40,157 nt of DNA, from positions 1 to 40,157 of the forward strand of contig JAMXAU010000008.1 in NCBI GenBank assembly GCA_024281365.1, given 5' to 3'. A model generated the notes under the pieces. The model was not told the DNA's origin. It saw only the letters and a list, made by a program, of their open reading frames with translations, and made no database searches. Source of the stretch: Nitrospira sp. Lineage in GTDB: Bacteria > Nitrospirota > Nitrospiria > Nitrospirales > Nitrospiraceae. Shown here piece after piece: positions 1-8,003 of the stretch; positions within the stretch are counted from its first letter, which is position 1, and the number at the start of each line of letters is the position of its first letter. A program made the translations under genes and the position numbers.

Positions 1-75
1 ACGTACCGCCACAGCATCATCCGTTTGGTCGATACCACCGAATATAAGATCGATACCAGCCGGTACTTTGTTTGA
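1..75 (+). CDS. 3' end of an unidentified gene
   Basis: An open frame enters from the left edge in frame 1 and ends at a TGA at 73-75. Only the last 24 residues are visible, ending in KIDTSRYFV. They carry no recognisable motif, so no function is assigned. It lies on the same strand as the FolB fusion about 90 bases downstream. Confidence 0.45.
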   Translation, partial: TYRHSIIRLVDTTEYKIDTSRYFV

Positions 76-130
76 GCAGATCGGCAGCATCCCTGATCAG
101 CAGCTCCCGTTCCATTCCCCTTCGCCTGGC

Positions 131-160
131 TTGACAGGTCAAAAGAGGATCTTCGACAAT
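131..160 (+). promoter_or_regulatory. possible promoter of the folB fusion gene, with palindrome
   Basis: A perfect TTGACA (131-136) is followed 18 bases later by GACAAT (155-160), leaving almost no leader before the ATG at 166. The -35 box is half of a perfect palindrome TTGAC-AG-GTCAA (131-142) that could be an operator. AGAGGA at 144-149 is poorly spaced for the ATG at 166. Motif match only. Confidence 0.35.
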
Positions 161-165
161 GCTCT

Positions 166-1101
166 ATGACCGACCAGATCCGCATCGAGCGATTGGAATT
201 TCGTAGTCGTTGCGGCGTGACACCCGAAGAACGCGCGCGCGCGCAGCCCCTCGCCGTCGATCTGGAGTTGGATTGCCGGATGGATCACGCGGGGGTTTCT
301 GACGATCTACGCCACACCATCGACTACGCGGCCGTGGCCCGCCGCATCGTCGAAATCGGAACCGGTCGAGAGGCGCAACTTCTTGAATCAATCGCTGAAC
401 AGCTTGTCGCCGCTCTCTTTGCTGAATTCCCTGTTGGTCGAATCAAGCTCTGGCTGCGAAAATTGCATCCGCCGATCTTGCAGATCACATCATCCGTCGG
501 CATCACCCTTGAGCGGACCCGGTTGACCCAGCTGTTGCTCCGTGCGGATCCACACCCATCGAGGTTTCTCGTGCAGCAGCTGGATCGCCTCCCCAAGGGA
601 TTGATCCTCGACGTCGCTGCGGGAAGAGGACGACACGCGTTGTTCCTCTCATCCCTCGGGTACCAGGTCGAGGCCGTTGATCGAGATCAGCTAGCACTCA
701 CACAGCTGTTGGCCGATGCTCGAACGAGACATCTCGTCGGCGTCACGACACAAGCGCTCGACTTGGAGTCACCGCATCCGCCGGATCTCGGTGAGGAACG
801 ATACGACGCCATCCTCGTCTTCTTCTATCTGAATCGACCGATCTTTCCACATCTCTTTCGCGCACTCAAACCTGGTGGACTGTTCATCTACGAGACCTTT
901 CTGATCGATCATCACCTCCGTTACCAGCATCCACGACGCCGGGAGTTCTGCCTGGGCCATGGGGAGCTGTTGGGCCTTACCTCCGGGCTTCGTGTCCTGC
1001 ATTATGATGAAGGACTGCATGAAGGGGCTCGAGACGGAGATTCGGCGTACACTGCGCAACTCGTGGCACAAAAACCCTTCACTCCAGGAACTTCAACATG
1101 A
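166..1101 (+). CDS. folB: FolB-type dihydroneopterin aldolase fused to a SAM methyltransferase
   Basis: The protein has 311 residues in two domains. Residues 1-118 look like dihydroneopterin aldolase (FolB, folate biosynthesis; 7,8-dihydroneopterin to 6-hydroxymethyl-dihydropterin plus glycolaldehyde). The expected Glu21/22 after GVTP, Tyr54, the LLESIAEQL helix and the catalytic-type Lys99 in RKLHPP are all visible. Residues 130-311 form a class I SAM-dependent methyltransferase-like domain: ILDVAAGRGRHALFL at about 147-161 is motif I, VDRD follows at the end of beta-2, and LKPGGLFIYE is the post-II region. FolB alone is about 120 residues, so this is a fusion. The next gene starts inside the stop codon (ATGA), so the two are translationally coupled. 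The methyl acceptor is unknown. Confidence 0.85.
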   Translation: MTDQIRIERLEFRSRCGVTPEERARAQPLAVDLELDCRMDHAGVSDDLRHTIDYAAVARRIVEIGTGREAQLLESIAEQLVAALFAEFPVGRIKLWLRKLHPPILQITSSVGITLERTRLTQLLLRADPHPSRFLVQQLDRLPKGLILDVAAGRGRHALFLSSLGYQVEAVDRDQLALTQLLADARTRHLVGVTTQALDLESPHPPDLGEERYDAILVFFYLNRPIFPHLFRALKPGGLFIYETFLIDHHLRYQHPRRREFCLGHGELLGLTSGLRVLHYDEGLHEGARDGDSAYTAQLVAQKPFTPGTST

Positions 1102-1946
1102 GCCGCTTAGATCTTCACCTCCATACAACCCACTCGGACGGAAGTCATACCCCCTCGGAGGTCATCGGCCTCGCGCATCAGGCCGGTGTGACAGCCCTCG
1201 CCATCACGGATCATGACATCATGACGGGTGTCGCGGAGGCAATCACGGCGGCAGAGCCCTGTGGGATTGAAGTCATCCCAGGCGTCGAGGTCAGCTCGAT
1301 CAGCGGCCGATCGGAGTTGCACATCCTTGGATACTTTCTTGACTGGCACGACTCTGTCCTCAATGAACGATTCAAAGCCTTGCGTGACAGTCGACACCGG
1401 CGCAACCCGCAAATCATTGAACGGCTCCAATCACTCGGCATTGACATCACCTACGAGGAAGTTCGAGCTCTCGCGGGCAGTGACTCCGTGGGTAGACCTC
1501 ACATCGCCCGCGCCCTGATGGACAAACAGGTGGTCTCGTCGGCCAAGGAAGCCTTTGATCGTTTTCTCGCCGATGGAAAACCTGCCTACGTGCCTCGTGA
1601 TCTTCCAAGTCCCGCTGAAGCCATTCAATGGATCAAAGCAGCGGGAGGACTCGCCGTCTTGGCCCATCCGACCTGGGTCAAACTCGCTGATCGCTCGTTA
1701 ATCGAGCTGCTTCGAGATCTCAAATCTGCGGGACTCGATGGTGTGGAGGTCTACTACAGCACCCATGCAGCCCGGCAAACACGCGAGTATCTCAGCCTCG
1801 CACAACAACTCGGCTTGTTGGTCACCGGAGGAAGCGACTTCCATGGTCTCACGAAACCCGACATTGACGTCGGAATCGGCAAGGGCACTCTGCATGTCCC
1901 CACTTCACTGCTCACCAAGATGAAGGCCGCTGTTGGACGAGTCTAG
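1098..1946 (+). CDS. PHP-domain phosphoesterase (RNase AM / nucleoside bisphosphate phosphatase family)
   Basis: This is a 282-residue PHP metallophosphoesterase. The metal-binding motifs are clear: DLHLHTTHSDG at residues 5-15, ITDHD around 36-40, PGVEVS around 61-66, a conserved LAHP at about residue 194 and GGSDFHG near 250. The layout (PHP core with an inserted helical domain, about 280 aa) matches the YciV/Rnm group, whose members hydrolyse 3',5'-nucleotide bisphosphates and trim RNA 5' ends. The exact substrate here is inferred from family only. The ATG overlaps the stop of the FolB fusion (ATGA at 1098-1101), so it belongs to the same transcript. A dispersed repeat with a terminator-like hairpin follows it. 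Confidence 0.85.
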   Translation: MSRLDLHLHTTHSDGSHTPSEVIGLAHQAGVTALAITDHDIMTGVAEAITAAEPCGIEVIPGVEVSSISGRSELHILGYFLDWHDSVLNERFKALRDSRHRRNPQIIERLQSLGIDITYEEVRALAGSDSVGRPHIARALMDKQVVSSAKEAFDRFLADGKPAYVPRDLPSPAEAIQWIKAAGGLAVLAHPTWVKLADRSLIELLRDLKSAGLDGVEVYYSTHAARQTREYLSLAQQLGLLVTGGSDFHGLTKPDIDVGIGKGTLHVPTSLLTKMKAAVGRV

Positions 1947-2076
1947 CAGTGTGTTGACAAACCCTACGCCCTTCCTCAAACGGGCCGACCCTCACGCTGA
2001 CTGACCGAATCGAGATGCCCCTCAGGCTGTCCAGCAAGGCCGCAGCGAGCGAAGGGGCGAATCGTACTCCGGCCCG

Positions 2077-2173
2077 TACGTCGAGCCTCTGAGCGACGTG
2101 ACCTGCCTCGCAAAGCCGATTCGGCAAGGCGGGGAACGCCGCTGGCGGCCTTTGTCAACAGCCTGTTAGCAGG
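2077..2173 (+). repeat. dispersed repeat, copy A (terminator-like 3' half)
   Basis: The 20-base core TACGTCGAGCCTCTGAGCGA (2077-2096) recurs exactly at 9636-9655. In both places it is followed by a diverged spacer and then AACGnCGCTGGCG plus a T-rich stretch. Here the 3' half holds a perfect hairpin GCCGC-TG-GCGGC followed by CTTTGTCAACAGCC. It sits in the roughly 345-base gap between the PHP gene and the kinase, which otherwise holds only the kinase promoter. Both copies lie just behind a + strand gene in the same orientation. Confidence 0.7.
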
Positions 2174-2238
2174 TTGCGAGCACACTGGATTGATAGGCAT
2201 CGACCGACTCTCGTCCATCGCATGATTTCTTCTATCCA

Positions 2239-2266
2239 TTGACTCCCCTCCCAGATCGGCTAGACT
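2239..2266 (+). promoter_or_regulatory. sigma70-type promoter of the membrane kinase gene
   Basis: TTGACT (2239-2244), a 16-base spacer and TAGACT (2261-2266) make a good housekeeping-type promoter. The predicted start of transcription, near 2273, is about 20 bases before the ATG at 2293. The TTG at 2239 is therefore more likely the -35 box than a start codon, which decides the kinase start. Confidence 0.6.
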
Positions 2267-2292
2267 CTGCCTGTCTCCTCAGCACGTCGGTT

Positions 2293-3681
2293 ATGATCAA
2301 CACGTCACGCTGCGCCCTACACTATGTTCTGATGACCTGCGCGGCTTTTTTCGCCGGCCCCGCATTCAGTAAACTGCCTGCAGCTCAATCATTTCCGTTC
2401 ACTCTCTTCGGTCTGAGCGGCACCCAAACTGTTCACCTGATCGCTCAAGCAGTCGGAGTCACGGCCCTCTTCCTGATAGCAGCTCGCATAGTACACTCGA
2501 TACCGGATGACGGACGAGGCCAGTCGTTCCTCAAACGGATGACCCTTCCCGTCACGACCCTCTTTATTGTCATGGCAGTGGACAAAACCTTTCGAGTGCT
2601 CGGGATCTCACTGATCGACAGCGTCGGGACAGCACGCTATGCCATCGCACAAACGGCAGTCCTCACCCTCACCGGTCTCTGGATTACGACGACCTGGTTG
2701 GTAAACTTTGATGCGCTCCATCGATTCTTTGCAACATCACCGAAGCCGACTCACCATACGGCATCCCTCACGACAACTGAAACGCTCGGACAGGAAGAGG
2801 ACGACTGTGACGTTGACACCTCACCTCGTCACTCCACCACTCAGGCAGGCTCCCCTTCAACACTTGGTCGCTACAAGGTCCTGAAGGAGCTGGGGCGTGG
2901 GGCCATGGGAGTGGTGTACCTCGGAAAAGATCCGACCATCCAGCGGTTCGTGGCGATCAAAACCATGCGGCTCGACGAGAACGACGATTCCGATAAACTC
3001 CAGGAAATGAAGGCACGGTTCTTTCGGGAAGCTGAATCGACGGGCCGGTTGTCACACCCAAACATCGTCACGATTTTCGATGCAGGCGAGGAGGGCCCTC
3101 TTGGGTACATCGCGATGGAACTGCTCGAAGGGACGACGCTCAAGGACTGGTCGCGGAAACCGAAGTTGCTGTCGTTCGAGCAAGTCATTTCGATTGCGGC
3201 CACCGTCGCCGAGGCAATGGACTATGCGCACCAACAGGGCGTGGTCCATCGCGATATCAAACCGGCCAACATCATGCTGACCAAGGAACAGGTCATTAAA
3301 ATCATGGACTTCGGTATCGCCAAGATGGCGATGTCCGCCAAGACTCAGACAAATATCGTGATGGGTACACCGACCTACATGTCCCCGGAACAGATCGCAG
3401 GAAAAAAGGTGGACGGACGTTCTGATATGTTCTCGCTAGCCGTCGTCATGTTTGAGCTGCTGACCGGCCGGCCGCCGTTCCTGGCAGACAACGTGTCCGC
3501 ACTGTTATTCGCCATCGCCCAAACGCCCCATCCCAGCCTGAAGGCGCTCAGACCTGATTTGCCTCCCACCGTCAAAGATGTCATGGATCGCGCGTTGCAG
3601 AAAGATCCAGCCCAACGCTACCGCCGTGCGAGCGAATTCGCCACGGCACTCCGCTCCTGCACCCAAGGACTGGCGGCATAA
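2293..3681 (+). CDS. membrane-anchored Ser/Thr protein kinase (Hanks type)
   Basis: Starting at ATG 2293 the protein has 462 residues. The N-terminal 150 residues contain about four hydrophobic membrane segments, followed by a short polar linker. A complete Hanks-type kinase domain fills the C-terminal half: glycine loop LGRGAMGVVYLG, ATP-binding lysine in VAIK (K223), catalytic loop HRDIKPAN (H319-N326), DFG, and the activation-segment end GTPTYMSPEQ. All catalytic residues are present, so it should be active. Bacterial receptor kinases usually place the kinase N-terminally with one membrane helix and an outer sensor; here the order is reversed and the four-helix part may itself be the sensor. 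An in-frame TTG at 2239 would add 18 residues but coincides with a -35 box. It converges with the next gene. Confidence 0.85.
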   Translation: MINTSRCALHYVLMTCAAFFAGPAFSKLPAAQSFPFTLFGLSGTQTVHLIAQAVGVTALFLIAARIVHSIPDDGRGQSFLKRMTLPVTTLFIVMAVDKTFRVLGISLIDSVGTARYAIAQTAVLTLTGLWITTTWLVNFDALHRFFATSPKPTHHTASLTTTETLGQEEDDCDVDTSPRHSTTQAGSPSTLGRYKVLKELGRGAMGVVYLGKDPTIQRFVAIKTMRLDENDDSDKLQEMKARFFREAESTGRLSHPNIVTIFDAGEEGPLGYIAMELLEGTTLKDWSRKPKLLSFEQVISIAATVAEAMDYAHQQGVVHRDIKPANIMLTKEQVIKIMDFGIAKMAMSAKTQTNIVMGTPTYMSPEQIAGKKVDGRSDMFSLAVVMFELLTGRPPFLADNVSALLFAIAQTPHPSLKALRPDLPPTVKDVMDRALQKDPAQRYRRASEFATALRSCTQGLAA

Positions 3682-3753
3682 AGATGAAGTCCGTGAACCC
3701 TCGGTATCGTGAAAGCCAGGGCTCACATCAGAATACCTTGCAGGCTGGAGGTC

Positions 3754-4401
3754 TCAGTTTCTGAAGTGGAGCTGGCCCTTCGGCAGGCTTTGGTAGCAGG
3801 TTTCAGAAAGATCCTGCTCGTGTTCTTGTAAACACGCGAGAATGCGGCCTTCCCCCGGTTCCACTGTCGGACACATGCGCTTGACATCCGGTGCACAGGC
3901 CGCCCGATATCCATCAGCAGCTTTCCATTGGGCCGTACGCTGTCGGATGATTTGCTGACAGGACTGATCCACCTGCCGTACCCGTTGCATCACACAGCGC
4001 CGTCTCTCTTCTCCCGTGAGTGAATCCGGGCATAGTTGCTGGACTCGCGCATCGCACCGCACTTCCGCAATTTGCCTCGCATGACTGTCTTGCAGAGCCA
4101 CGTCTCCGCTACTCGCAGCGCCACCTGACGGCTCTCCGGTTCCGGTCGAGCCCTGCACAGGCTGACGTGGTACGCCGGGGATTGTCAGGTCGAGCTCAAC
4201 TGGGCGTGACCGTTCCACGGATGGTGTTGTAGATTGAGCAGATACGAATTCATCTTTCAGCGGGACATTTGTCCAGATAATCGCCCAGACGAGGATCAAC
4301 CCGCCTCCCGTGACGAGGCTCGCAGTAGCCTTTGCAGATTGCTCCGTCTGTTTTGGCTGCATCATCGTGCTGAGAATAAAATAAAGCCGCTGGAAAATCA
4401 C
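3754..4401 (-). CDS. membrane-anchored cysteine-rich GLG1-repeat protein
   Basis: This is a 215-residue protein with a hydrophobic segment near residues 29-45, a polar Ser/Gly/Pro-rich linker, and a C-terminal half with two cysteine-rich repeats. Each repeat has the spacing of the GLG1 / cysteine-rich FGF-receptor repeat (Pfam Cys_rich_FGFR): C..R.QQLCPDSL..E..RC followed by CAPDVKRMCPTV....GRILACL and a final C. This places the repeats outside the cytoplasm, probably disulphide-bonded. Members of this family are best known from eukaryotic Golgi but also occur in bacteria; the function here is unknown. The start is a GTG at 4401 without a clear ribosome-binding site; an in-frame ATG 12 codons later is equally possible. 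Confidence 0.7.
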   Translation of the reverse strand: MIFQRLYFILSTMMQPKQTEQSAKATASLVTGGGLILVWAIIWTNVPLKDEFVSAQSTTPSVERSRPVELDLTIPGVPRQPVQGSTGTGEPSGGAASSGDVALQDSHARQIAEVRCDARVQQLCPDSLTGEERRRCVMQRVRQVDQSCQQIIRQRTAQWKAADGYRAACAPDVKRMCPTVEPGEGRILACLQEHEQDLSETCYQSLPKGQLHFRN

Positions 4402-4489
4402 CGAAACTGGTGTTTTGCGCAGGACCTCTACCTGAGGTGATACAACACAAACTGAAGGAATACGAAGAATTCGAACTGGAAGAGGACAG

Positions 4490-5503
4490 CTAGTTCTCTG
4501 GAGCTTCTACGATATGATTTTCAAACCTGGTGCAGCCTTCGGCCAAAAGACGGTTGGTCAGCATTTCGCCAGGCCATTCGATCGGAAGATCCGCCGTGAA
4601 TACCCAGACGTCCGGCGAGGTCCACACCGGACCATGTTCTTCAGGAAGTTCCGGATCGAACAGGTCGGTCCAGACCGGCATATAGACCCCATTCCCACAT
4701 TGCGTGTGAAGATGCACGATCGTGCGAGACCTGACGAGCGGGTCCAACTCTCGCCACACCGCAGCGGTCTCATCCGCCAGGTGATGAAGCCGTACGGCAT
4801 TTTGTGCATCAAACATCGCATAAGCGGCATACACCGGTGCTTCGATCATGTCGGGTGCACAGGCGAGCTCCGGACATTGCTTGACGAGTCCTTCCAGAAT
4901 CTCACGGCGCTGCTGATCTTCCCACGAGTCGGGCAATCCTGGATCCGGAGCTCCCATCATCTCAAACAAGAGGAAGGCGGTGTTTTCAACCGGTGGGAGT
5001 AAGCGCGCTGCAACGGACTGTACGCGTCGCGAATCGGCGACCATCACCAGATGGTCATGGAACAGCTGGAGGTTCAACATCTCCAAGGTGGCATCGGTCA
5101 ATAATCGCGATTCAACGCGAACGACCGTTCCTGAAGGAAGCTGCAGATGTTTGTGCAGCAAATCGGCGGTCGCGATCGGATCGATCTTAAGCTTCAGCGG
5201 CGCAGTCAAATTCGCCTGGAGCGGAAGCGCCAGAGCCGCGATGGTGGCATAGGTCGGCTTTTCGTCATGCGGCCCGTCCAAGAGCAGCGTACAACTCGCC
5301 TCGGCGACCAGGTCAAACAGCCACTCGGCCATTTCTTCATCGAGTGCGGCCAGAACGGTCAGCAGATCATGCTCACGCCCCTGCTCGAGAAAAGCCTGCA
5401 GGGTGTCGATCGCATCATCGGCATCTCCGTGCTCATGACGGCGGGCGTTGATGAGATGGATGAGATCGCGCGTGAGTGGGTCCGGACGAGACCAGGCTAG
5501 CAT
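4490..5503 (-). CDS. hypothetical protein, 337 aa, soluble
   Basis: I do not recognise this protein. It has 337 residues, is acidic and leucine-rich, and has no signal peptide, membrane helix or nucleotide-binding motif. The coding frame is uninterrupted and follows AAGGA about 6 bases before the ATG, so it is very likely a real gene. It has the look of a regulatory or scaffold protein conserved mainly within its own lineage. It may be co-oriented with the Cys-rich protein gene downstream, but 88 bases separate them. Confidence 0.7.
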   Translation of the reverse strand: MLAWSRPDPLTRDLIHLINARRHEHGDADDAIDTLQAFLEQGREHDLLTVLAALDEEMAEWLFDLVAEASCTLLLDGPHDEKPTYATIAALALPLQANLTAPLKLKIDPIATADLLHKHLQLPSGTVVRVESRLLTDATLEMLNLQLFHDHLVMVADSRRVQSVAARLLPPVENTAFLLFEMMGAPDPGLPDSWEDQQRREILEGLVKQCPELACAPDMIEAPVYAAYAMFDAQNAVRLHHLADETAAVWRELDPLVRSRTIVHLHTQCGNGVYMPVWTDLFDPELPEEHGPVWTSPDVWVFTADLPIEWPGEMLTNRLLAEGCTRFENHIVEAPEN

Positions 5504-5635
5504 TGTTCTTCCTTACCATGCGAGCCACGACCAATGGGCCGATAACTCAGACTGCATGTTGCCAAACTTTTGCACCCCGCGCAAGCGCGAACAACATTGC
5601 CGGTATGACGGAAGTGCTCATGCACAGAGGTTCCC

Positions 5636-6067
5636 TTACTCCCCGATGATTTTGACGAGTACGCGCTTGCGTCGACGACCGTCGAACTCGCCGTAAAAGA
5701 TTTGCTCCCAGGGCCCGAAGTCGAGCCGGCCCTCTGTAATGGCCACCAGCACTTCTCTCCCCATCACTTGCCGTTTGAGGTGAGCATCCCCGTTGTCCTC
5801 ACCGGTGTCATTGTGCCGGTAGCGCGCCTCATGGGGAGCGAGTCGTTCGAGAAAGTCGTCATAGTCCCTCAGGAGACCCGGTTCATCGTCATTGATATAC
5901 ACACTCGCCGTAATGTGCATGGCATTCACCAACACCAACCCTTCCCGTACCCCGCTCTTGTGGACCAACGCCTCAATCTTCGGTGTGATGTTGATGTAGG
6001 CACGCCTGGTTTTGGTTTCAAACCAGAGTTCTTCTCGATAGGATTTCATGATGATCGACCGTCGCAT
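5636..6067 (-). CDS. yjbQ: YjbQ / UPF0047 family protein (secondary thiamine-phosphate synthase type)
   Basis: The protein closely matches the YjbQ/UPF0047 family, small trimeric proteins of about 130-140 residues that show weak thiamine-phosphate synthase activity. Diagnostic stretches are [30 protein letters not shown] and the C-terminal [19 protein letters not shown], with the conserved metal/active-site type His, Asn, Asp and Glu residues. I chose ATG 6067 because GGAAGG stands 4 bases before it; a longer start at 6091 and a shorter one at 6049 are in frame. The physiological role is not settled for the family. It is divergent from nrdJ. Confidence 0.85.
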   Translation of the reverse strand: MRRSIIMKSYREELWFETKTRRAYINITPKIEALVHKSGVREGLVLVNAMHITASVYINDDEPGLLRDYDDFLERLAPHEARYRHNDTGEDNGDAHLKRQVMGREVLVAITEGRLDFGPWEQIFYGEFDGRRRKRVLVKIIGE

Positions 6068-6150
6068 TCTGCCTTCCGGTGTGGAAGACATGCAAGAGGC
6101 TTCGGCCTATTCAATCTCCCGCCGAATGTCCCCTCTTTTCTGGAAAGAGC

Positions 6151-6156
6151 TATAAT
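6151..6156 (+). promoter_or_regulatory. consensus -10 box before nrdJ
   Basis: A perfect TATAAT lies 15 bases before the nrdJ ATG at 6172. Transcription would begin near 6163, giving a leader of only about 9 bases and no room for a normal ribosome-binding site. No good -35 is visible at the right distance. Confidence 0.45.
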
Positions 6157-6171
6157 TGACCTCATCGCTTT

Positions 6172-7902
6172 ATGGGTACCAGAAACCACTCACCGCGACT
6201 GTCTCCCAATGCACTCACGGTCTTGCGCCAGCGTTACTTGGCCAAGAACGAACGTGGGGTGGTCATCGAATCTCCCGCCGCGATGTTTCACCGCGTCGCC
6301 GATGATGTCGCCTCAATCGAGCCGCCCGCGCACAGACGCCGTCTCTCCGGTCAATTCTACGATGCCATGGCATCTCTGACATTTCTTCCGAATTCACCGA
6401 CCCTGATGAACGCCGGACGTCCGCTTCAGCAACTCTCGGCTTGCTTCGTCTTACCGGTGGACGATTCCCTGGAATCGATCTTCGACGCTGTGAAGCATCA
6501 AGCGCTCATTCATCAATCAGGCGGGGGAACCGGCTTTTCTTTCAGTCATATTCGCCCTCACGCCGATCGAGTCGCCACCACCAATGGCCTTGCATCCGGT
6601 CCCATCTCGTTCATGCGCCTGTTCAACCTGTCGACCGATGTCATCAAACAAGGCGGCACCAGGCGAGGCGCCAATATGGGCATCCTACGAGTCGACCATC
6701 CCGACATCCTGGACTTCATCGCGTTAAAACGCCAGCCGCATGAAATGACAAACTTCAATCTTTCCGTGGGGCTGACCGACCGATTTATGAAGGCGGTCAC
6801 ACACAACCGGTCATATGCGCTCATCAACCCACGGAACGCCATGCCAGTGCGACGCCTCCCCGCCAAGATGGTCTTTGATCGGCTGGTCGAAGCAGCCTGG
6901 CAATCAGGTGAGCCTGGTGTCCTCTTCCTTGATACCATCAATAAAGCAAATCCCACACCCCACCTCGGGACGATCGAAGCCACGAACCCTTGCGGCGAGC
7001 AACCGCTTCTGGCCTATGAATCGTGCACGCTCGGATCGATCAATGTCGCCCGATGCCTGACGACCCATCGAGGCACGAGCAGCATCGACTACGAACGACT
7101 CGAACACATCATTCAGCTGGCGGTTCGCTTTCTCGATAATGTGCTCGAGCGAACCCGTTTCCCGTTGGCCTCGATCGAGGCCAGGACCAAACGCACCAGA
7201 AAGATTGGGCTCGGTATCATGGGATTTGCTGATCTGCTGATTCAGCTGGGGGTCCCGTACGATACCGATGACGCGCTGCACATCGCGGATCAGTTGATGG
7301 GATTTGTTCGCCAACAGGCTCATGAATCCTCGCATCGACTGGCACAGGAACGGGGCCCCTTCCCAGCCTACAAGGGCAGTCAGCTGGAAGCCGAGGGTCT
7401 TCTCCGGCGGAATGCAACGGTCACGACCATTGCTCCAACCGGGACCATCAGTATTCTGGCCGATTGTTCCGCTGGGATTGAACCGCTCTACGGCGTCAGT
7501 GTCGCCCATACGATCATGGAAGACATCCGCCTCCAACGCCTTCACCCGGAGTTCCTTCGGCGAGCTCGAGCCAGAGGCCTCTCCCTCTGCGAGTTACGTG
7601 AAGAAATCGGTCGGCGTGAATCGATTCAACATCTGTCACAGATCCCGGAGGATCTTCGCAGGCTGTTTGTCACCGCCCACGATATCGCTCCGGCTCATCA
7701 TGTCCGAATGCAGGCCGTCTTTCAGCGACACAGCGACAGCGGGGTATCCAAAACGATCAATCTCCCTCCCTCCGCGACGACCGCGGATGTGGCCGCTGCG
7801 CTCTCGCTGGCTTATGAACTGGGCTGCAAAGGCGTGACGGTGTATCGGGCCGGGAGCCGAGAGCATCAGGTACTCTCCTGCTCCCATGTGCAATCCTGTT
7901 AA
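6172..7902 (+). CDS. nrdJ: class II (adenosylcobalamin-dependent) ribonucleotide reductase
   Basis: The 576-residue enzyme reduces ribonucleotides to deoxyribonucleotides for DNA synthesis using a radical generated from adenosylcobalamin. The radical-site motif NPCGEQPL is at residues 272-279, with Asn272, the thiyl-radical Cys274 and Glu276. The redox cysteine pair is Cys91 (in QLSACFV) and Cys285 (in SCTLGSIN). The C-terminus ends in Cys570 and Cys576, suited to passing electrons to the active site. It is shorter than the 700-plus-residue NrdJ forms and lacks an N-terminal ATP cone. A cobalamin-binding protein is encoded at 9.7 kb, consistent with B12 use. A start further upstream is not supported; the ATG lies just behind a TATAAT. 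Confidence 0.92.
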   Translation: MGTRNHSPRLSPNALTVLRQRYLAKNERGVVIESPAAMFHRVADDVASIEPPAHRRRLSGQFYDAMASLTFLPNSPTLMNAGRPLQQLSACFVLPVDDSLESIFDAVKHQALIHQSGGGTGFSFSHIRPHADRVATTNGLASGPISFMRLFNLSTDVIKQGGTRRGANMGILRVDHPDILDFIALKRQPHEMTNFNLSVGLTDRFMKAVTHNRSYALINPRNAMPVRRLPAKMVFDRLVEAAWQSGEPGVLFLDTINKANPTPHLGTIEATNPCGEQPLLAYESCTLGSINVARCLTTHRGTSSIDYERLEHIIQLAVRFLDNVLERTRFPLASIEARTKRTRKIGLGIMGFADLLIQLGVPYDTDDALHIADQLMGFVRQQAHESSHRLAQERGPFPAYKGSQLEAEGLLRRNATVTTIAPTGTISILADCSAGIEPLYGVSVAHTIMEDIRLQRLHPEFLRRARARGLSLCELREEIGRRESIQHLSQIPEDLRRLFVTAHDIAPAHHVRMQAVFQRHSDSGVSKTINLPPSATTADVAAALSLAYELGCKGVTVYRAGSREHQVLSCSHVQSC

Positions 7903-7930
7903 CAGGATCCTGCTGAATCTTCACGCAAAA

Positions 7931-7958
7931 TTGACAGTCTACGCGCTTGATGATAAGT
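7931..7958 (+). promoter_or_regulatory. possible promoter of the SH3-domain gene
   Basis: A perfect TTGACA (7931-7936) is followed at 15-17 bases by an AT-rich stretch (GATAAG/ATAAGT) that gives only a fair -10. The gene start at 8004 lies about 45 bases downstream. A small perfect palindrome CAGGATCCTG lies just after the nrdJ stop. Confidence 0.4.
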
Positions 7959-8003
7959 ACTTTTCGAGAGATTACGATACCGTCTGCTAGAGGGAGGTGC
8001 TCG

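Noticed and set aside
159..206. A 15-codon upstream frame overlapping the folB start, with AGAGGA before it
   Set aside because: It could be a leader peptide, but nothing in its sequence suggests attenuation; the overlap is probably chance.
4380..4493. A + strand frame ending in HKLKEYEEFELEEDS that looks like a small protein C-terminus
   Set aside because: Only 37 codons, no ATG or ribosome-binding site; the left part overlaps the start of a better-supported minus-strand gene.
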